A DNA stretch of 64,000 nt from Candidatus Thiodiazotropha sp. (ex Codakia rugifera) (GTDB taxonomy: Bacteria; Pseudomonadota; Gammaproteobacteria; Chromatiales; Chromatiaceae). The translations under genes and the position numbers were made by a program. Numbering within the stretch: the first letter of the stretch is position 1; each line of letters begins with the position of its first letter. Shown piece by piece: positions 35,146 through 43,707 of this stretch. Under the pieces are notes generated by a model, which was not told the DNA's origin, searched no databases, and saw nothing but the letters and a program-made list of their open reading frames with translations. Location: NCBI GenBank assembly GCA_025656675.1, contig JAHXHN010000001.1, positions 897,501 through 961,500 on the forward strand, given 5' to 3'.

Positions 35146-36192
35146 CTATGGGCTGGGATTCGGTTGTTGTCGATGGATTGCCTCGATGCGCTGAAGGGTT
35201 TCGTCAGGCAATGTCATATGGATACTCTCAATATTCTGATCCAATTGTGCCAGCGTGGTGGCACCTATGATGTTGCTGGTCACAAATGGGCGGCTTGTAA
35301 CGAATGCCAGGGCCATTTGTGCGGGACTTAAATCGTGTTCTTTGGCTAATGCAACATACCGTTGGACTGCTCGATCCGTTTCGGGATTGGAGTATCGATT
35401 GAACCGCTCAAAGAGGGTTAGACGCGCCTCTGCTGGTTTTTGGCCATCCAGATACTTGCCTGAAAGGACTCCAAATGCCATCGGAGAATAGGCCAGTAGA
35501 CCGCAGGCTTCCCGATGGGCGATCTCAGCCAGTCCTATTTCGAAAGTACGATTCAACAGATTGTAGGGGTTCTGTATGCTTACAACCCTGGGTAGACCCA
35601 ACTCTTCCGCGAGCTGCAGATAGTGCATCAACCCCCACGGGGTCTCATTTGAAACACCGATATGGCGTATTTTTCCAGTCTTTATTAGATCACTTAAAAC
35701 CTGCAGGGTTTCCAGGATTGGTGTGGTCTGCTCTTCTTTTGCGGGTCTATAACCGAGTTCACCAAAATAGTTGGTATGGCGGTCGGGCCAGTGCAGCTGA
35801 TAGATATCAATGTAATCTGTCTGTAGCCGTTGCAGACTCTGCTCCAGTGCCGCTTCGATGTTGCTTTTGTCGAGGTGTAGATTGCCGTCTCTGATGTAGT
35901 TTAACCACTCACCGGGACCGGCAACCTTGGTGGCGAGAATTACCCGATCACGTCTGCCCCGGCTGGCCAGCCATGTGCCTATATGACGCTCAGTCAACCC
36001 CTGGGTTTCTGCACGTGGTGGAACCGGATACATCTCTGCCGTGTCGATAAGATTGATACCGGCATCAAAGGCTTGGTCGAGTTGTTTGTGGGCTTCGGTT
36101 TCACTGTTCTGCTCGCCGTAGGTCATAGTGCCGAGACAGAGGGCGCTGACTTTAATATCAGTATTGCCGAGTGGACGGTATATCACTGGCAT
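35146..36192 (-). CDS. Tas-like NADP(H)-dependent aldo-keto reductase
   Basis: The 348-residue protein has the aldo-keto reductase tetrad: Asp and Tyr in INLIDTAEMYPVP, Lys in ILATKVAG and His in IYQLHWPDRHTNYFG. The latter, with the long insertion before it, is typical of the Tas/YghZ-like branch. The NADP-binding C-terminus (VTSNIIGATTLAQLDQNI) is complete. These enzymes reduce aldehydes and ketones in the cytoplasm; the natural substrate is unknown. It is transcribed divergently from the CbiM-like gene with only 78 bp between them. Confidence 0.93.
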   Translation of the reverse strand: MPVIYRPLGNTDIKVSALCLGTMTYGEQNSETEAHKQLDQAFDAGINLIDTAEMYPVPPRAETQGLTERHIGTWLASRGRRDRVILATKVAGPGEWLNYIRDGNLHLDKSNIEAALEQSLQRLQTDYIDIYQLHWPDRHTNYFGELGYRPAKEEQTTPILETLQVLSDLIKTGKIRHIGVSNETPWGLMHYLQLAEELGLPRVVSIQNPYNLLNRTFEIGLAEIAHREACGLLAYSPMAFGVLSGKYLDGQKPAEARLTLFERFNRYSNPETDRAVQRYVALAKEHDLSPAQMALAFVTSRPFVTSNIIGATTLAQLDQNIESIHMTLPDETLQRIEAIHRQQPNPSP

Positions 36193-36270
36193 CCTCCCTG
36201 GGATGAATTTGATTCAATCAACTATTATCAGCATAACTGAAATTACATGTGTGAAAAGGATTAAGAAGAG

Positions 36271-36936
36271 ATGGAACTGGATGGTGACCTGTTCTCCGCT
36301 AGCGTGCTGATTTGGCTGGCCGGTCTCTATATCGTAGTGACACTCTCTGCACTGCGCATGGCCCCTTGGAAGCGTCTTACCCAAAAGGGGCAGTTGCATG
36401 TCTTTCTGGGTGCGATTGTAGTGCTGATCGTGCTTTGGCATATACGGGGGCAATTGCAGCCAGGTCTCTCTTTTCACCTGCTTGGCGTCACGGCTATCAC
36501 ATTGATGTTCGGCTGGTCGATGGCAATGATTATCGCCAGTGTTGCCCTGGTTGCAGTGAGCCTGAACGCAGGCTATGGATGGCAGGACTATGTGGTTAGT
36601 TTTTTAACCGTCGCCCTGGCCCCGATAACCCTCTCACAGATTGCCTTGGTGCTCATACGCAGTTGGCTGCCCAAGCACTTTTTTGTGTACGTTCTGGGTA
36701 ATGGCTTTTTTACGGCCTGGTTGGTGGGTTATGTCAGTGGCTATCTGGCGATGCAGCTATTGGTTCTGTGCGGTGCCTATACCATGGCTGAACTGCAGGT
36801 CACGATCATACCCTTCTTCCCTTTGATGTTCTTTCCGGAGGCCTTGATCAATGGCTGGATCATTACCCTGATGGTGGTGTTCTTTCCTGCATGGGTCTAC
36901 TCCTTCAGTGACGAACAATATATCCACGGAAAATAG
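36271..36936 (+). CDS. CbiM/NikM-like energy-coupling-factor membrane protein
   Basis: The 221-residue protein is mostly membrane helices, about six, with the family's features: GVTAITLMFGWSMAMIIASVAL, LNAGYGWQDY and a late FFPLMFFPEALINGWIITLMVVFFP. This matches the energy-coupling factor permease family (CbiM/NikM S components for cobalt or nickel), but the usual N-terminal metal-binding loop is absent and no ECF ATPase is nearby. Its role as a solitary protein is unknown. The ATG follows a weak AAGAAGAG site. Confidence 0.78.
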   Translation: MELDGDLFSASVLIWLAGLYIVVTLSALRMAPWKRLTQKGQLHVFLGAIVVLIVLWHIRGQLQPGLSFHLLGVTAITLMFGWSMAMIIASVALVAVSLNAGYGWQDYVVSFLTVALAPITLSQIALVLIRSWLPKHFFVYVLGNGFFTAWLVGYVSGYLAMQLLVLCGAYTMAELQVTIIPFFPLMFFPEALINGWIITLMVVFFPAWVYSFSDEQYIHGK

Positions 36937-36978
36937 ATCCCTGAAGATTCACTGTGGAGTTTTTGCCGCTTCATCCAC

Positions 36979-36998
36979 CCTGAATCCACTGATTCAGG
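36979..36998. repeat. Palindrome CCTGAATC-CACT-GATTCAGG
   Basis: A perfect 8-bp stem with a 4-base loop lies in the gap before the DjlA gene. Its core (CCTGAATCC) recurs in the larger inverted repeat at 50328-50392, which suggests a dispersed palindrome family. Confidence 0.6.
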
Positions 36999-37049
36999 TA
37001 TAGTGTCAGACAATTTTATCAATCAGTTAGCGTATAGAGGGGTTACCTT

Positions 37050-37865
37050 TTGAGTTGGTGGGGAAAATTGGTAGGTGGTGCATTTGGCTATATGCTGGGT
37101 GGGCCGTTGGGTGCCGTGCTGGGTGCCGCCTTGGGTCACCGTTTCGATAAGGGGCTACAGGGCCTGCCTGAAGGTCAGGTCAGTTGGGGGCCAGGTGATC
37201 AGGAACGGGTCCAGACAGCCTTCTTTACTGCAACCTTCTCTGTCATGGGGCATCTGGCCAAGGTGGATGGCCGTGTCTCCCCCGATGAGATCAAGCTTGC
37301 CGAAGCCCTGATGGCGCAGATGTCGCTCTCCAGTGAGAAGCGCAAGACAGCCATTCGCCTGTTCAATGAAGGTAAATCGGATGACTTTCCCCTCGATGAA
37401 GTGGTGGAACAGTTCCGTCTGGAGTGTCATCGGCGCCAGACCCTGATTCAGATGTTTCTGGAGATTCAGATCCAGGCCGCCTACGCAGATGGGCAGATGG
37501 ACAAGGCGGAAGAGTTGCTGTTGTTGCATATATGCAGCCTCTTGAATGTTGCTGAATTCACTTTCCGACGACTGGAACGGATGGTACGCGCGCAGACTCA
37601 CTATGCCGGTGGTGGTCGGGGTGATCGTGCCCCTTCCAGGACCCAGGGGCTGTCGCTGGAAGATGCCTACGCCATCCTCAATGTTTCATCGAATGCTTCC
37701 GATAAAGAGGTCAAACGAGCCTACCGCCGTCTGATCAGTCAACACCATCCCGACAAGTTGGTTTCCAAAGGTCTTCCCGAGGAGATGATGAAGATGGCAG
37801 CGCAAAAGACAGATGAGATCAAGAAGGCCTATGAACGGGTAAAGGAGGCTCGGCGTATGGCCTGA
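37050..37865 (+). CDS. djlA: DjlA-like TerB and J-domain co-chaperone
   Basis: The start is TTG with a GAGGGG site 8 bp before it. A glycine-rich N-terminal membrane segment (LVGGAFGYMLGGPLGAVLGAALG) anchors the protein; residues about 60-170 form a TerB domain (MGHLAKVDGRVSPDEIKLAEALM), and residues about 200-271 are a J-domain with the essential HPD in ISQHHPDKLVSK. This is the DjlA arrangement, where the J-domain stimulates DnaK in the cytoplasm. The 271-residue length is normal. It is a single gene, 83 bp before the DUF350 gene. Confidence 0.93.
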   Translation: MSWWGKLVGGAFGYMLGGPLGAVLGAALGHRFDKGLQGLPEGQVSWGPGDQERVQTAFFTATFSVMGHLAKVDGRVSPDEIKLAEALMAQMSLSSEKRKTAIRLFNEGKSDDFPLDEVVEQFRLECHRRQTLIQMFLEIQIQAAYADGQMDKAEELLLLHICSLLNVAEFTFRRLERMVRAQTHYAGGGRGDRAPSRTQGLSLEDAYAILNVSSNASDKEVKRAYRRLISQHHPDKLVSKGLPEEMMKMAAQKTDEIKKAYERVKEARRMA

Positions 37866-37947
37866 TCCCCTTTTGTATTGATGAGCTACCTGTAAGACAT
37901 TTTTATATTCCTTTTAGCACCTCTTTTTCACGCCTTGGAGAGGAAAT

Positions 37948-38178
37948 ATGACTGACACTATCGATCCCATTATTCTCAACTTCATCTATGTCATCTTTGG
38001 GGGTGCATTGACAATCTTTTTTATGTGGTTTGGTTGCAAGGTTTTCAGTCATATCGTGAATTTTAGTATTCCTGACGAGTTGCAGAAGGGGAATATCGCC
38101 GTAGGCATCATGATTATGGGGATCTTTGTCGGTATCGGTACAGCCCTCGGGTTGGTGATAGGGCTTGGACTTAACTAA
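37948..38178 (+). CDS. Small DUF350-like membrane protein
   Basis: This 76-residue protein has two membrane helices (FIYVIFGGALTIFFMWFGCKVF and GIMIMGIFVGIGTALGLVIGL) with the conserved ELQKGNIAVGI turn between them, which resembles the DUF350 repeat (ELxxGNxAxAI). DUF350 proteins are inner-membrane proteins of unknown function, often longer; this one has a single repeat. An AGGAAAT site precedes the ATG. The next gene (lytic transglycosylase) starts 29 bp after its stop. Confidence 0.78.
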   Translation: MTDTIDPIILNFIYVIFGGALTIFFMWFGCKVFSHIVNFSIPDELQKGNIAVGIMIMGIFVGIGTALGLVIGLGLN

Positions 38179-38206
38179 TGTTTGTTTATCGTCCCTGAAC
38201 AAATTC

Positions 38207-38767
38207 ATGTTGACCCTGCGTTGGTTTCTGCTGTTGGTGTTAATCCCCGGATTGGCGTTTGCGGGGGTGTTTAAACACGTCAAGGACAACCACTGGAGCG
38301 ATCAATATGACAGCCACTTCCGTAAATACACAAAACACTATTTCGGGCCCCATATCGACTGGCACTGGTTCAAGGCTCAGGGTATAGCCGAATCCGGGCT
38401 TAAACCCAATGCAAAAAGCCCGGTTGGTGCAAAGGGTATTATGCAAATCCTACCAACCACCTATGCTGAGATACAGGAAGACAATCCACACTTCACCCAT
38501 ATCAATGATCCTCGCTGGAATATTGCAGCGGGTATCTACTACGACAGAATGCTCTACAGAAAATGGAAAAAAGGACTCCCCACAGAAGAGCGACTGGCCT
38601 TTGCTATGGCAAGTTACAATGCCGGATACGGTAACGTTCTAAAGGCCTATAAAAGGGCAAAAAAGCTCAAAGGTGAAATCAGGAACTGGGTACAGGTTGA
38701 ATCCCATGCACCTGGAGAAACCCGTCACTATGTCAGGCGGATCAAGGCACTTATGGGGGATGGATGA
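38207..38767 (+). CDS. Exported lytic transglycosylase (SLT domain)
   Basis: A signal peptide (MLTLRWFLLLVLIPGLAFA) precedes a Slt70-type domain of about 150 residues. Catalytic Glu62 sits in AQGIAESGLKP; GAKGIMQILPTTY, NIAAGIYYDRMLY and AMASYNAGYGNVLKAY are the other conserved motifs. It cleaves peptidoglycan glycan strands to 1,6-anhydromuropeptides in the periplasm. I chose the ATG at 38207 because the upstream start would disrupt the signal peptide. It lacks the extra domain of MltF, so it is a minimal enzyme of 186 residues. Confidence 0.9.
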   Translation: MLTLRWFLLLVLIPGLAFAGVFKHVKDNHWSDQYDSHFRKYTKHYFGPHIDWHWFKAQGIAESGLKPNAKSPVGAKGIMQILPTTYAEIQEDNPHFTHINDPRWNIAAGIYYDRMLYRKWKKGLPTEERLAFAMASYNAGYGNVLKAYKRAKKLKGEIRNWVQVESHAPGETRHYVRRIKALMGDG

Positions 38768-38779
38768 GTGGTGTAGGGA

Positions 38780-39562
38780 TTATTCTACTCGTTCTGTACC
38801 AGGGGTTGTTCCGTTTAACCAGGCACGGACTCTGATCAACAAGTTTTCCTGCAGACCTGAAAAATAGTGATCGGCACCGGCAACCCGGTCCTGTCGGTAT
38901 TTATTACGTTCAGCTTCCCTGGCAATGGAACGGCGTGCCATGGCACTTCTAACGACTGATGTAAGATCCCGGCTGCCATATAGATCGAGTAGAGGAATAT
39001 CCAGGCTCGATAATGCGAGTTGGACAGGATCCTGGCTATCATCCAGTGTCATTGGAAGACCGATCATTACAGCAGCGTTAAACGGTTCGGGTTGTTTTAG
39101 CAGATGGTTGAGAGCCATAGCAGCACCCAGACCGTGGCCGATAAGGGTAAGGTTCCTGTTCTGTTGGCTGGTGAAGTAATCGATAGCTGCCTGAATGCGG
39201 GGTGAGGCATCAGCGATCATCTGTTTCATCATGAGTTGGTCCGGCAGCCTATCTGAGACAGGTAGCTGCAGCGACAGCGTATCCCAGCCATGTGCGGTGA
39301 GCTGGGTTCTCAGCGGATTGATTACCTCACGCCAGTCAGCATGACCCCCTGCGTCATGCAGGAGAACGATGCCACCCTGTTTTTTTTTAGCCGTTGTCTC
39401 CTTGAGTAGGGCAAGAAACCGTATCGGGCCGGCATCGAGCCACACGGCCTTGCCGTCCAGGGTATCAGTATCGATAGTTTCGGAAATTCGCGCTTCAAGA
39501 CTCAGGTTGGATGCATGAATCAAGGTAGCAAAACAGGTGATCAGAAACAGTATTAATCGCAT
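38780..39562 (-). CDS. Exported alpha/beta-hydrolase-fold protein lacking the usual Ser (DUF3530-like)
   Basis: A signal peptide (MRLILFLITCFATLIHA) leads into an alpha/beta-hydrolase fold: oxyanion region GIVLLHDAGGHADW, nucleophile elbow LIGHGLGAAMALN, acid region LLDLYGSRD and terminal His in GADHYF. The elbow reads G-H-G-L-G, with Gly where a serine nucleophile is expected. Relatives (DUF3530) commonly vary here, so this may be a binding rather than catalytic protein. It is convergent with the lytic transglycosylase, 12 bp apart. The true start is likely 39562; an ATG at 39580 adds six residues. Confidence 0.78.
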   Translation of the reverse strand: MRLILFLITCFATLIHASNLSLEARISETIDTDTLDGKAVWLDAGPIRFLALLKETTAKKKQGGIVLLHDAGGHADWREVINPLRTQLTAHGWDTLSLQLPVSDRLPDQLMMKQMIADASPRIQAAIDYFTSQQNRNLTLIGHGLGAAMALNHLLKQPEPFNAAVMIGLPMTLDDSQDPVQLALSSLDIPLLDLYGSRDLTSVVRSAMARRSIAREAERNKYRQDRVAGADHYFSGLQENLLIRVRAWLNGTTPGTERVE

Positions 39563-39817
39563 CCGGACAGTATAGGCCACTACGCGGGTACGCTTTCAAT
39601 CTTTTATTGAAGGCGTATCTGAACAGTGCAATCACCTTTCAGGGTTGTACAGTTATGAGGGTATAAGATTGATTGGTGATGTCGTTAGCCACGATATTGC
39701 TGAAAACAGAGAGACTTTGGGTTAAAGTGACCTCCCTTTTTGACACAGGCGTGAAACTGGTTTTCCGCCGAATCCCGAGCCGCAAACGGCCGGGGTTGAA
39801 AACAGTAGGAGATAATC

Positions 39818-40510
39818 ATGGCCCGTCAATCCGATAAGATCGCACCTTCTATACTATCAGCGGATTTTGCCAAGCTGGGTGAAGAGGTGGATAAAGTCCT
39901 CGCCTCCGGTGCCGAGATCGTTCACTTTGACGTCATGGATAACCATTACGTGCCCAATCTGACCATTGGCCCGCTGGTCTGTGAGGCGTTGCGCAAACAT
40001 GGTGTTACTGCAGATATCGATGTCCATATGATGGTTAAGCCAGTGGATCGCATCATTCCCGATTTTGCCAAGGCCGGGGCTACCTACATTACCTTTCATC
40101 CAGAGGCTTCCGAGCATATCGACCGTAGTTTACAACTGATTCACAATGAAGGATGCAAGGCCGGCCTGGTGTTCAATCCGGCCACGCCCCTGTCTCATCT
40201 CGACTATGTGCTCGACAAGGTCGATATGATCCTGCTGATGTCGGTCAACCCGGGGTTTGGTGGCCAGAGCTTCATTCCTGCCACGATGGATAAACTGCGC
40301 CAGTGTCGCAAATTGATCGATGATTCAGGTTTGGATATCCGTCTTGAGATCGATGGTGGCGTAAAGGTTGACAATATCGCCGAGATCAAAGCCGCAGGTG
40401 CAGACACCTTCGTTGCCGGGTCAGGTATCTTCGGTTTTCCGGAAGAGAGTGACGCTAATCGATACGACACCATTGTGGGTAAGATGATGGCGGAGCTTGC
40501 CAAGGTTTAA
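39818..40510 (+). CDS. rpe: Ribulose-phosphate 3-epimerase
   Basis: Rpe interconverts ribulose-5-phosphate and xylulose-5-phosphate in the pentose phosphate and Calvin cycles. The TIM-barrel motifs are complete: [16 protein letters not shown], the metal-binding [20 protein letters not shown], the [11 protein letters not shown] phosphate loop, and LEIDGGV with the second catalytic Asp. The 230-residue length is standard. GGAG precedes the ATG, and a GC-rich hairpin (about 39773-39795) lies just upstream in the leader. It begins the rpe-gph-trpEGDC block that is conserved in many proteobacteria. Confidence 0.96.
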   Translation: MARQSDKIAPSILSADFAKLGEEVDKVLASGAEIVHFDVMDNHYVPNLTIGPLVCEALRKHGVTADIDVHMMVKPVDRIIPDFAKAGATYITFHPEASEHIDRSLQLIHNEGCKAGLVFNPATPLSHLDYVLDKVDMILLMSVNPGFGGQSFIPATMDKLRQCRKLIDDSGLDIRLEIDGGVKVDNIAEIKAAGADTFVAGSGIFGFPEESDANRYDTIVGKMMAELAKV

Positions 40511-40655
40511 TCTGTTTGAGGGAATAACAAGTCCGCAATTAAACGCCAAGGAACACAGATGGTCCATCGGGTACAGCAGGCTGTGCCCTGCTTGAAACTT
40601 CATCTGTTTCAGTTGCGGAAGATGAAAGACCTAGGCCTGCAGGCGAGAAATAAAC

Positions 40656-41333
40656 ATGATCAATAAACCCGAAATGATTCTCATCGATGTGGACGGCACC
40701 CTGGTTGACAGTGTGCCAGACCTGGCTTACTGCGTGGATGAGATGATGAAGCAGCTGGGCCGTGCTCCCCATGGTGAGACCAAGGTACGTGACTGGGTCG
40801 GCAATGGTGTGGAACGCCTGGTGCGACGTGCCCTGATCGGTCAACTGGACGGTGAGCCTGAAGAGGCTGACTTTGAACGCGCCTACCCGATCTTTCTTGA
40901 TCTCTATGCAGTGAACACCAGTCAGCGCTCAGTGCTCTATCCTGGTATTCGGGAAGGATTGGACTATCTCAAGCAGCAGGGCTACCGGCTGGGTTGTGTG
41001 ACCAATAAAGCAGCCCAGTTCACCCTACCGCTGTTACAGGATCTTGGCATTCATGACGATTTCGAGATCATCATTGCCGGTGATACCCTGGCGAAGAAGA
41101 AACCCGATCCAATGCCACTGCTGCATGCGGCTGACAATATGGGTGTAGACCCGACCGCAGCCTTGATGGTTGGTGACTCTCAGAGTGATGTAAAGGCGGC
41201 CCGTGCGGCTGGTTTTCAGATTGTCTGCATGAGTTATGGCTACAACCATGGTGAGGATATCCGTCAGTACAATCCGGATGTTGTTATCGATTCGTTGACC
41301 GAGATCCGCACTATTCTGGAAAGTGCTGCTTGA
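40656..41333 (+). CDS. gph: Phosphoglycolate phosphatase
   Basis: Gph removes 2-phosphoglycolate, the product of RuBisCO oxygenation and DNA repair. HAD-family motifs are present: nucleophile Asp in LIDVDGTLVDSVPDL, Thr/Ser motif in CVTNKAAQF, Lys in DTLAKKKPDPM and the metal-binding MVGDSQSDVKAA. It has a cap domain of the expected size (225 residues in total). It is 145 bp after rpe and the stop is followed by the trp leader region. In a cbbQO-bearing organism a role in photorespiratory salvage is likely. Confidence 0.95.
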   Translation: MINKPEMILIDVDGTLVDSVPDLAYCVDEMMKQLGRAPHGETKVRDWVGNGVERLVRRALIGQLDGEPEEADFERAYPIFLDLYAVNTSQRSVLYPGIREGLDYLKQQGYRLGCVTNKAAQFTLPLLQDLGIHDDFEIIIAGDTLAKKKPDPMPLLHAADNMGVDPTAALMVGDSQSDVKAARAAGFQIVCMSYGYNHGEDIRQYNPDVVIDSLTEIRTILESAA

Positions 41334-41391
41334 GCACGGGTGTGGTTTTCGATTATGGTTAGCACCAACATTTGATACAGAACATAGCGAA

Positions 41392-41448
41392 ATGACCCTA
41401 CTTTCACACAACAAGACCTTGATGAACGGCGCACGATGGCGTTGGTGA
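41392..41448 (+). CDS. trpL: Candidate trp operon leader peptide (tandem Trp near the C-terminus)
   Basis: An 18-codon open frame upstream of trpE encodes [18 protein letters not shown], with tryptophan at codons 16 and 18 immediately before the stop. A shorter frame from the ATG at 41422 would give MNGARWRW. Two Trp codons in an 18-codon leader just before trpE is the pattern of transcription attenuation. The surrounding RNA can form alternative pairs: GTTGGTG (41441-41447) can pair with upstream CACCAAC (41363-41369), or GTTGG (41441-41445) with downstream CCAAC (41452-41456). I do not see a clear T-run terminator, so the effect may be on translation or folding. No strong ribosome-binding site precedes either ATG. 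Confidence 0.62.
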   Translation: MTLLSHNKTLMNGARWRW

Positions 41449-41497
41449 TTGCCAACCTAGTCAATCACGTCGTTTGGTCTATTGTGTGGAGAGGAAA

Positions 41498-42994
41498 ATG
41501 ACCCCCCAAGCATTCGCCGCCCTGGCGCAACAGGGCTACAATCGCATTCCTGTAGTTTGTGAAGTCCTGGCCGATCTCGAAACCCCCCTTAGCGTCTATA
41601 TGAAGCTGGCGCATGGTCCCTATTCCTATCTCTTTGAATCTGTACAGGGTGGGGAGAAATGGGGACGCTACTCGATCATTGGTCTACCCTGTCGTACACA
41701 GGTGCATGTTAAAGGGCTTCAGGTCGAAGTAGTGACCGATGGTGAGGTTATCGAATCCCATCAGGTGAATGACCCGTTGGCCTGGATAGAGCGCTTTCAG
41801 CAGCGTTATAAGGCGGCCGAGGTTGATGGTCTGCCACGTTTCAATGGTGGTTTAGTCGGTTATTTCGGTTATGACATCATTCGATATATTGAGCCGAAGC
41901 TGGCTGATTGTTCCAATCCCGACCTGCTGGGAACACCGGATATCCTGCTGATGGTCTCCGATGAGGTTGTGGTTTTCGACAATCTCTCGGGACGGATGTT
42001 TGTCATCATACATGTTGATCCCACCCAGGGCGGTACCCTGGCTTCAGCTGAACGACGCATACGCGAACAGATTCAGGCCATGCGTCAGCCGGTACCCCGC
42101 GACACCTGTGAACATGAGCGACAGATCAGCGAGTCCGACTTTGTCTCCGGATTCACCGAACAGGGTTACAAACGGGCCGTCGAGCGAATAAAGCAATACA
42201 TACTCGAAGGCGACTGTATGCAGGTGGTGGTCTCCCAGCGTCTCTCAATTCCTTTTCAGGCCCCGCCGCTCGATCTCTATCGGGCCTTGCGTGGACTCAA
42301 TCCCTCGCCCTATATGTACTACCTCAATCTGGAGGATTTTCATATCGTCGGCTCCTCTCCGGAAATACTTACCCGGTTGGAGGATGGTGTGGTCACTGTG
42401 CGGCCCATCGCCGGTACCCGACGGCGCGGTCATAACGAGGAGGAGGACAGGATCCTGGAGGCTGAGTTACTGGCCGATCCCAAAGAACTGGCTGAACACC
42501 TGATGTTGATCGACCTGGGGCGCAACGATACCGGCCGGGTGGCAAAGATCGGCAGCGTTGAGCTGACCGACAAGATGATCGTAGAGCGTTACTCCCATGT
42601 CATGCATATCGTCTCAAATGTCACGGGGGAGTTGCGCGACGGCATGAGTGCCATTGATGTATTGAGAGCCACCTTTCCGGCGGGTACCGTCAGTGGCGCG
42701 CCAAAGATCCGTGCAATGGAGATCATCGACGAACTTGAGCCGGTTAAACGGGGCGTCTATTCCGGTGCGGTGGGCTATCTCTCCTGGAACGGCAATATGG
42801 ATACCGCGATCGCGATCCGTACCGCTGTCATCAAGGATAAGACCCTGCATATACAGGCGGGTGCCGGGGTGGTTGCCGACTCAGTCCCCGAACTGGAGTG
42901 GAAGGAGACGATGAACAAAGGACGGGCCGTGTTTCGTGCTGTGGCCCTGGCTGAAGCCGGTCTTGACCGACATGCCTGTGATGAGGAGGCGTAA
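41498..42994 (+). CDS. trpE: Anthranilate synthase component I
   Basis: TrpE converts chorismate to anthranilate. The 498-residue protein has the feedback region [23 protein letters not shown], the chorismate-binding core [26 protein letters not shown], the [20 protein letters not shown] segment, catalytic His in [10 protein letters not shown] and [11 protein letters not shown]. The start at 41498 has GGAGAGGAAA directly upstream; a longer in-frame start at 41474 lacks this. It overlaps nothing but ends 2 bp before trpG. Regulation by the leader at 41392-41448 is proposed. Confidence 0.97.
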   Translation: MTPQAFAALAQQGYNRIPVVCEVLADLETPLSVYMKLAHGPYSYLFESVQGGEKWGRYSIIGLPCRTQVHVKGLQVEVVTDGEVIESHQVNDPLAWIERFQQRYKAAEVDGLPRFNGGLVGYFGYDIIRYIEPKLADCSNPDLLGTPDILLMVSDEVVVFDNLSGRMFVIIHVDPTQGGTLASAERRIREQIQAMRQPVPRDTCEHERQISESDFVSGFTEQGYKRAVERIKQYILEGDCMQVVVSQRLSIPFQAPPLDLYRALRGLNPSPYMYYLNLEDFHIVGSSPEILTRLEDGVVTVRPIAGTRRRGHNEEEDRILEAELLADPKELAEHLMLIDLGRNDTGRVAKIGSVELTDKMIVERYSHVMHIVSNVTGELRDGMSAIDVLRATFPAGTVSGAPKIRAMEIIDELEPVKRGVYSGAVGYLSWNGNMDTAIAIRTAVIKDKTLHIQAGAGVVADSVPELEWKETMNKGRAVFRAVALAEAGLDRHACDEEA

Positions 42995-42996
42995 TC

Positions 42997-43575
42997 ATGC
43001 TGTTGATGATCGATAACTACGACTCCTTTACCTATAATCTGGTGCAGTATCTTGGTGAATTGGGCGTTGAGGTCAAGGTCGTGCGCAATGATGAGATCGG
43101 GGTGGCCGATATCGAAGCCATACAGCCCGACCATATCGTTATCTCTCCCGGACCCTGCACACCTAACGAAGCCGGCATCTCGGTGGAAACCATCCGCGCC
43201 TATGCCGGACGGATTCCCATTCTCGGGGTCTGTTTGGGACACCAGTCCATCGGCCAGGCATTTGGTGGCCAGATCGTCCATGCGCGGGAAGTGATGCATG
43301 GCAAGACATCACCTATCCACCACGCTGACACAGGCGTCTTCAGCGGACTGGAAAACCCCTTCCAGGCCACCCGTTATCACTCCCTGGTGATTGAAAAAGA
43401 GACCCTTCCGGACTGTCTGGAGATTACTGCCTGGATCGCGTTACAGGATGGGATGGATGAGATCATGGGTGTGCGCCATAAGACGTTGGCAATCGAGGGG
43501 GTGCAGTTTCATCCCGAATCGATTCTCACCCGGCATGGACACGATTTGTTGCGAAATTTTGTGGAAGGCGTTTAA
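42997..43575 (+). CDS. trpG: Anthranilate synthase glutamine amidotransferase component
   Basis: TrpG supplies ammonia from glutamine to TrpE. The class I amidotransferase triad is visible: Cys in [17 protein letters not shown], and His/Glu in [10 protein letters not shown]. The N-terminal [19 protein letters not shown] is typical of the family. Length is 192 residues. It starts two bases after the trpE stop, so the subunits are co-translated. The following 132 bp hold a strong palindrome before trpD. Confidence 0.97.
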   Translation: MLLMIDNYDSFTYNLVQYLGELGVEVKVVRNDEIGVADIEAIQPDHIVISPGPCTPNEAGISVETIRAYAGRIPILGVCLGHQSIGQAFGGQIVHAREVMHGKTSPIHHADTGVFSGLENPFQATRYHSLVIEKETLPDCLEITAWIALQDGMDEIMGVRHKTLAIEGVQFHPESILTRHGHDLLRNFVEGV

Positions 43576-43596
43576 TCCATCATTGAACACATTCTA

Positions 43597-43625
43597 TGTC
43601 GGGTGCGACCCTGCCGCACCCGACA
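43597..43625. repeat. REP-like palindrome between trpG and trpD
   Basis: TGTCGGGTGCG and CGCACCCGACA form a perfect 11-bp stem around a 7-base loop. It is not followed by a T-run. The arms resemble GTAGGGTG/CACCCTAC at 13045-13081, so both may belong to a dispersed REP-like family that sits inside operons. Confidence 0.72.
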
Positions 43626-43707
43626 TTATCTTTGAAAATGCAGGATGATTTGTGATCATTGGCGGACTGAAATAGATTCCGGGTACACAGATAGAGGAGA
43701 CTTATCC

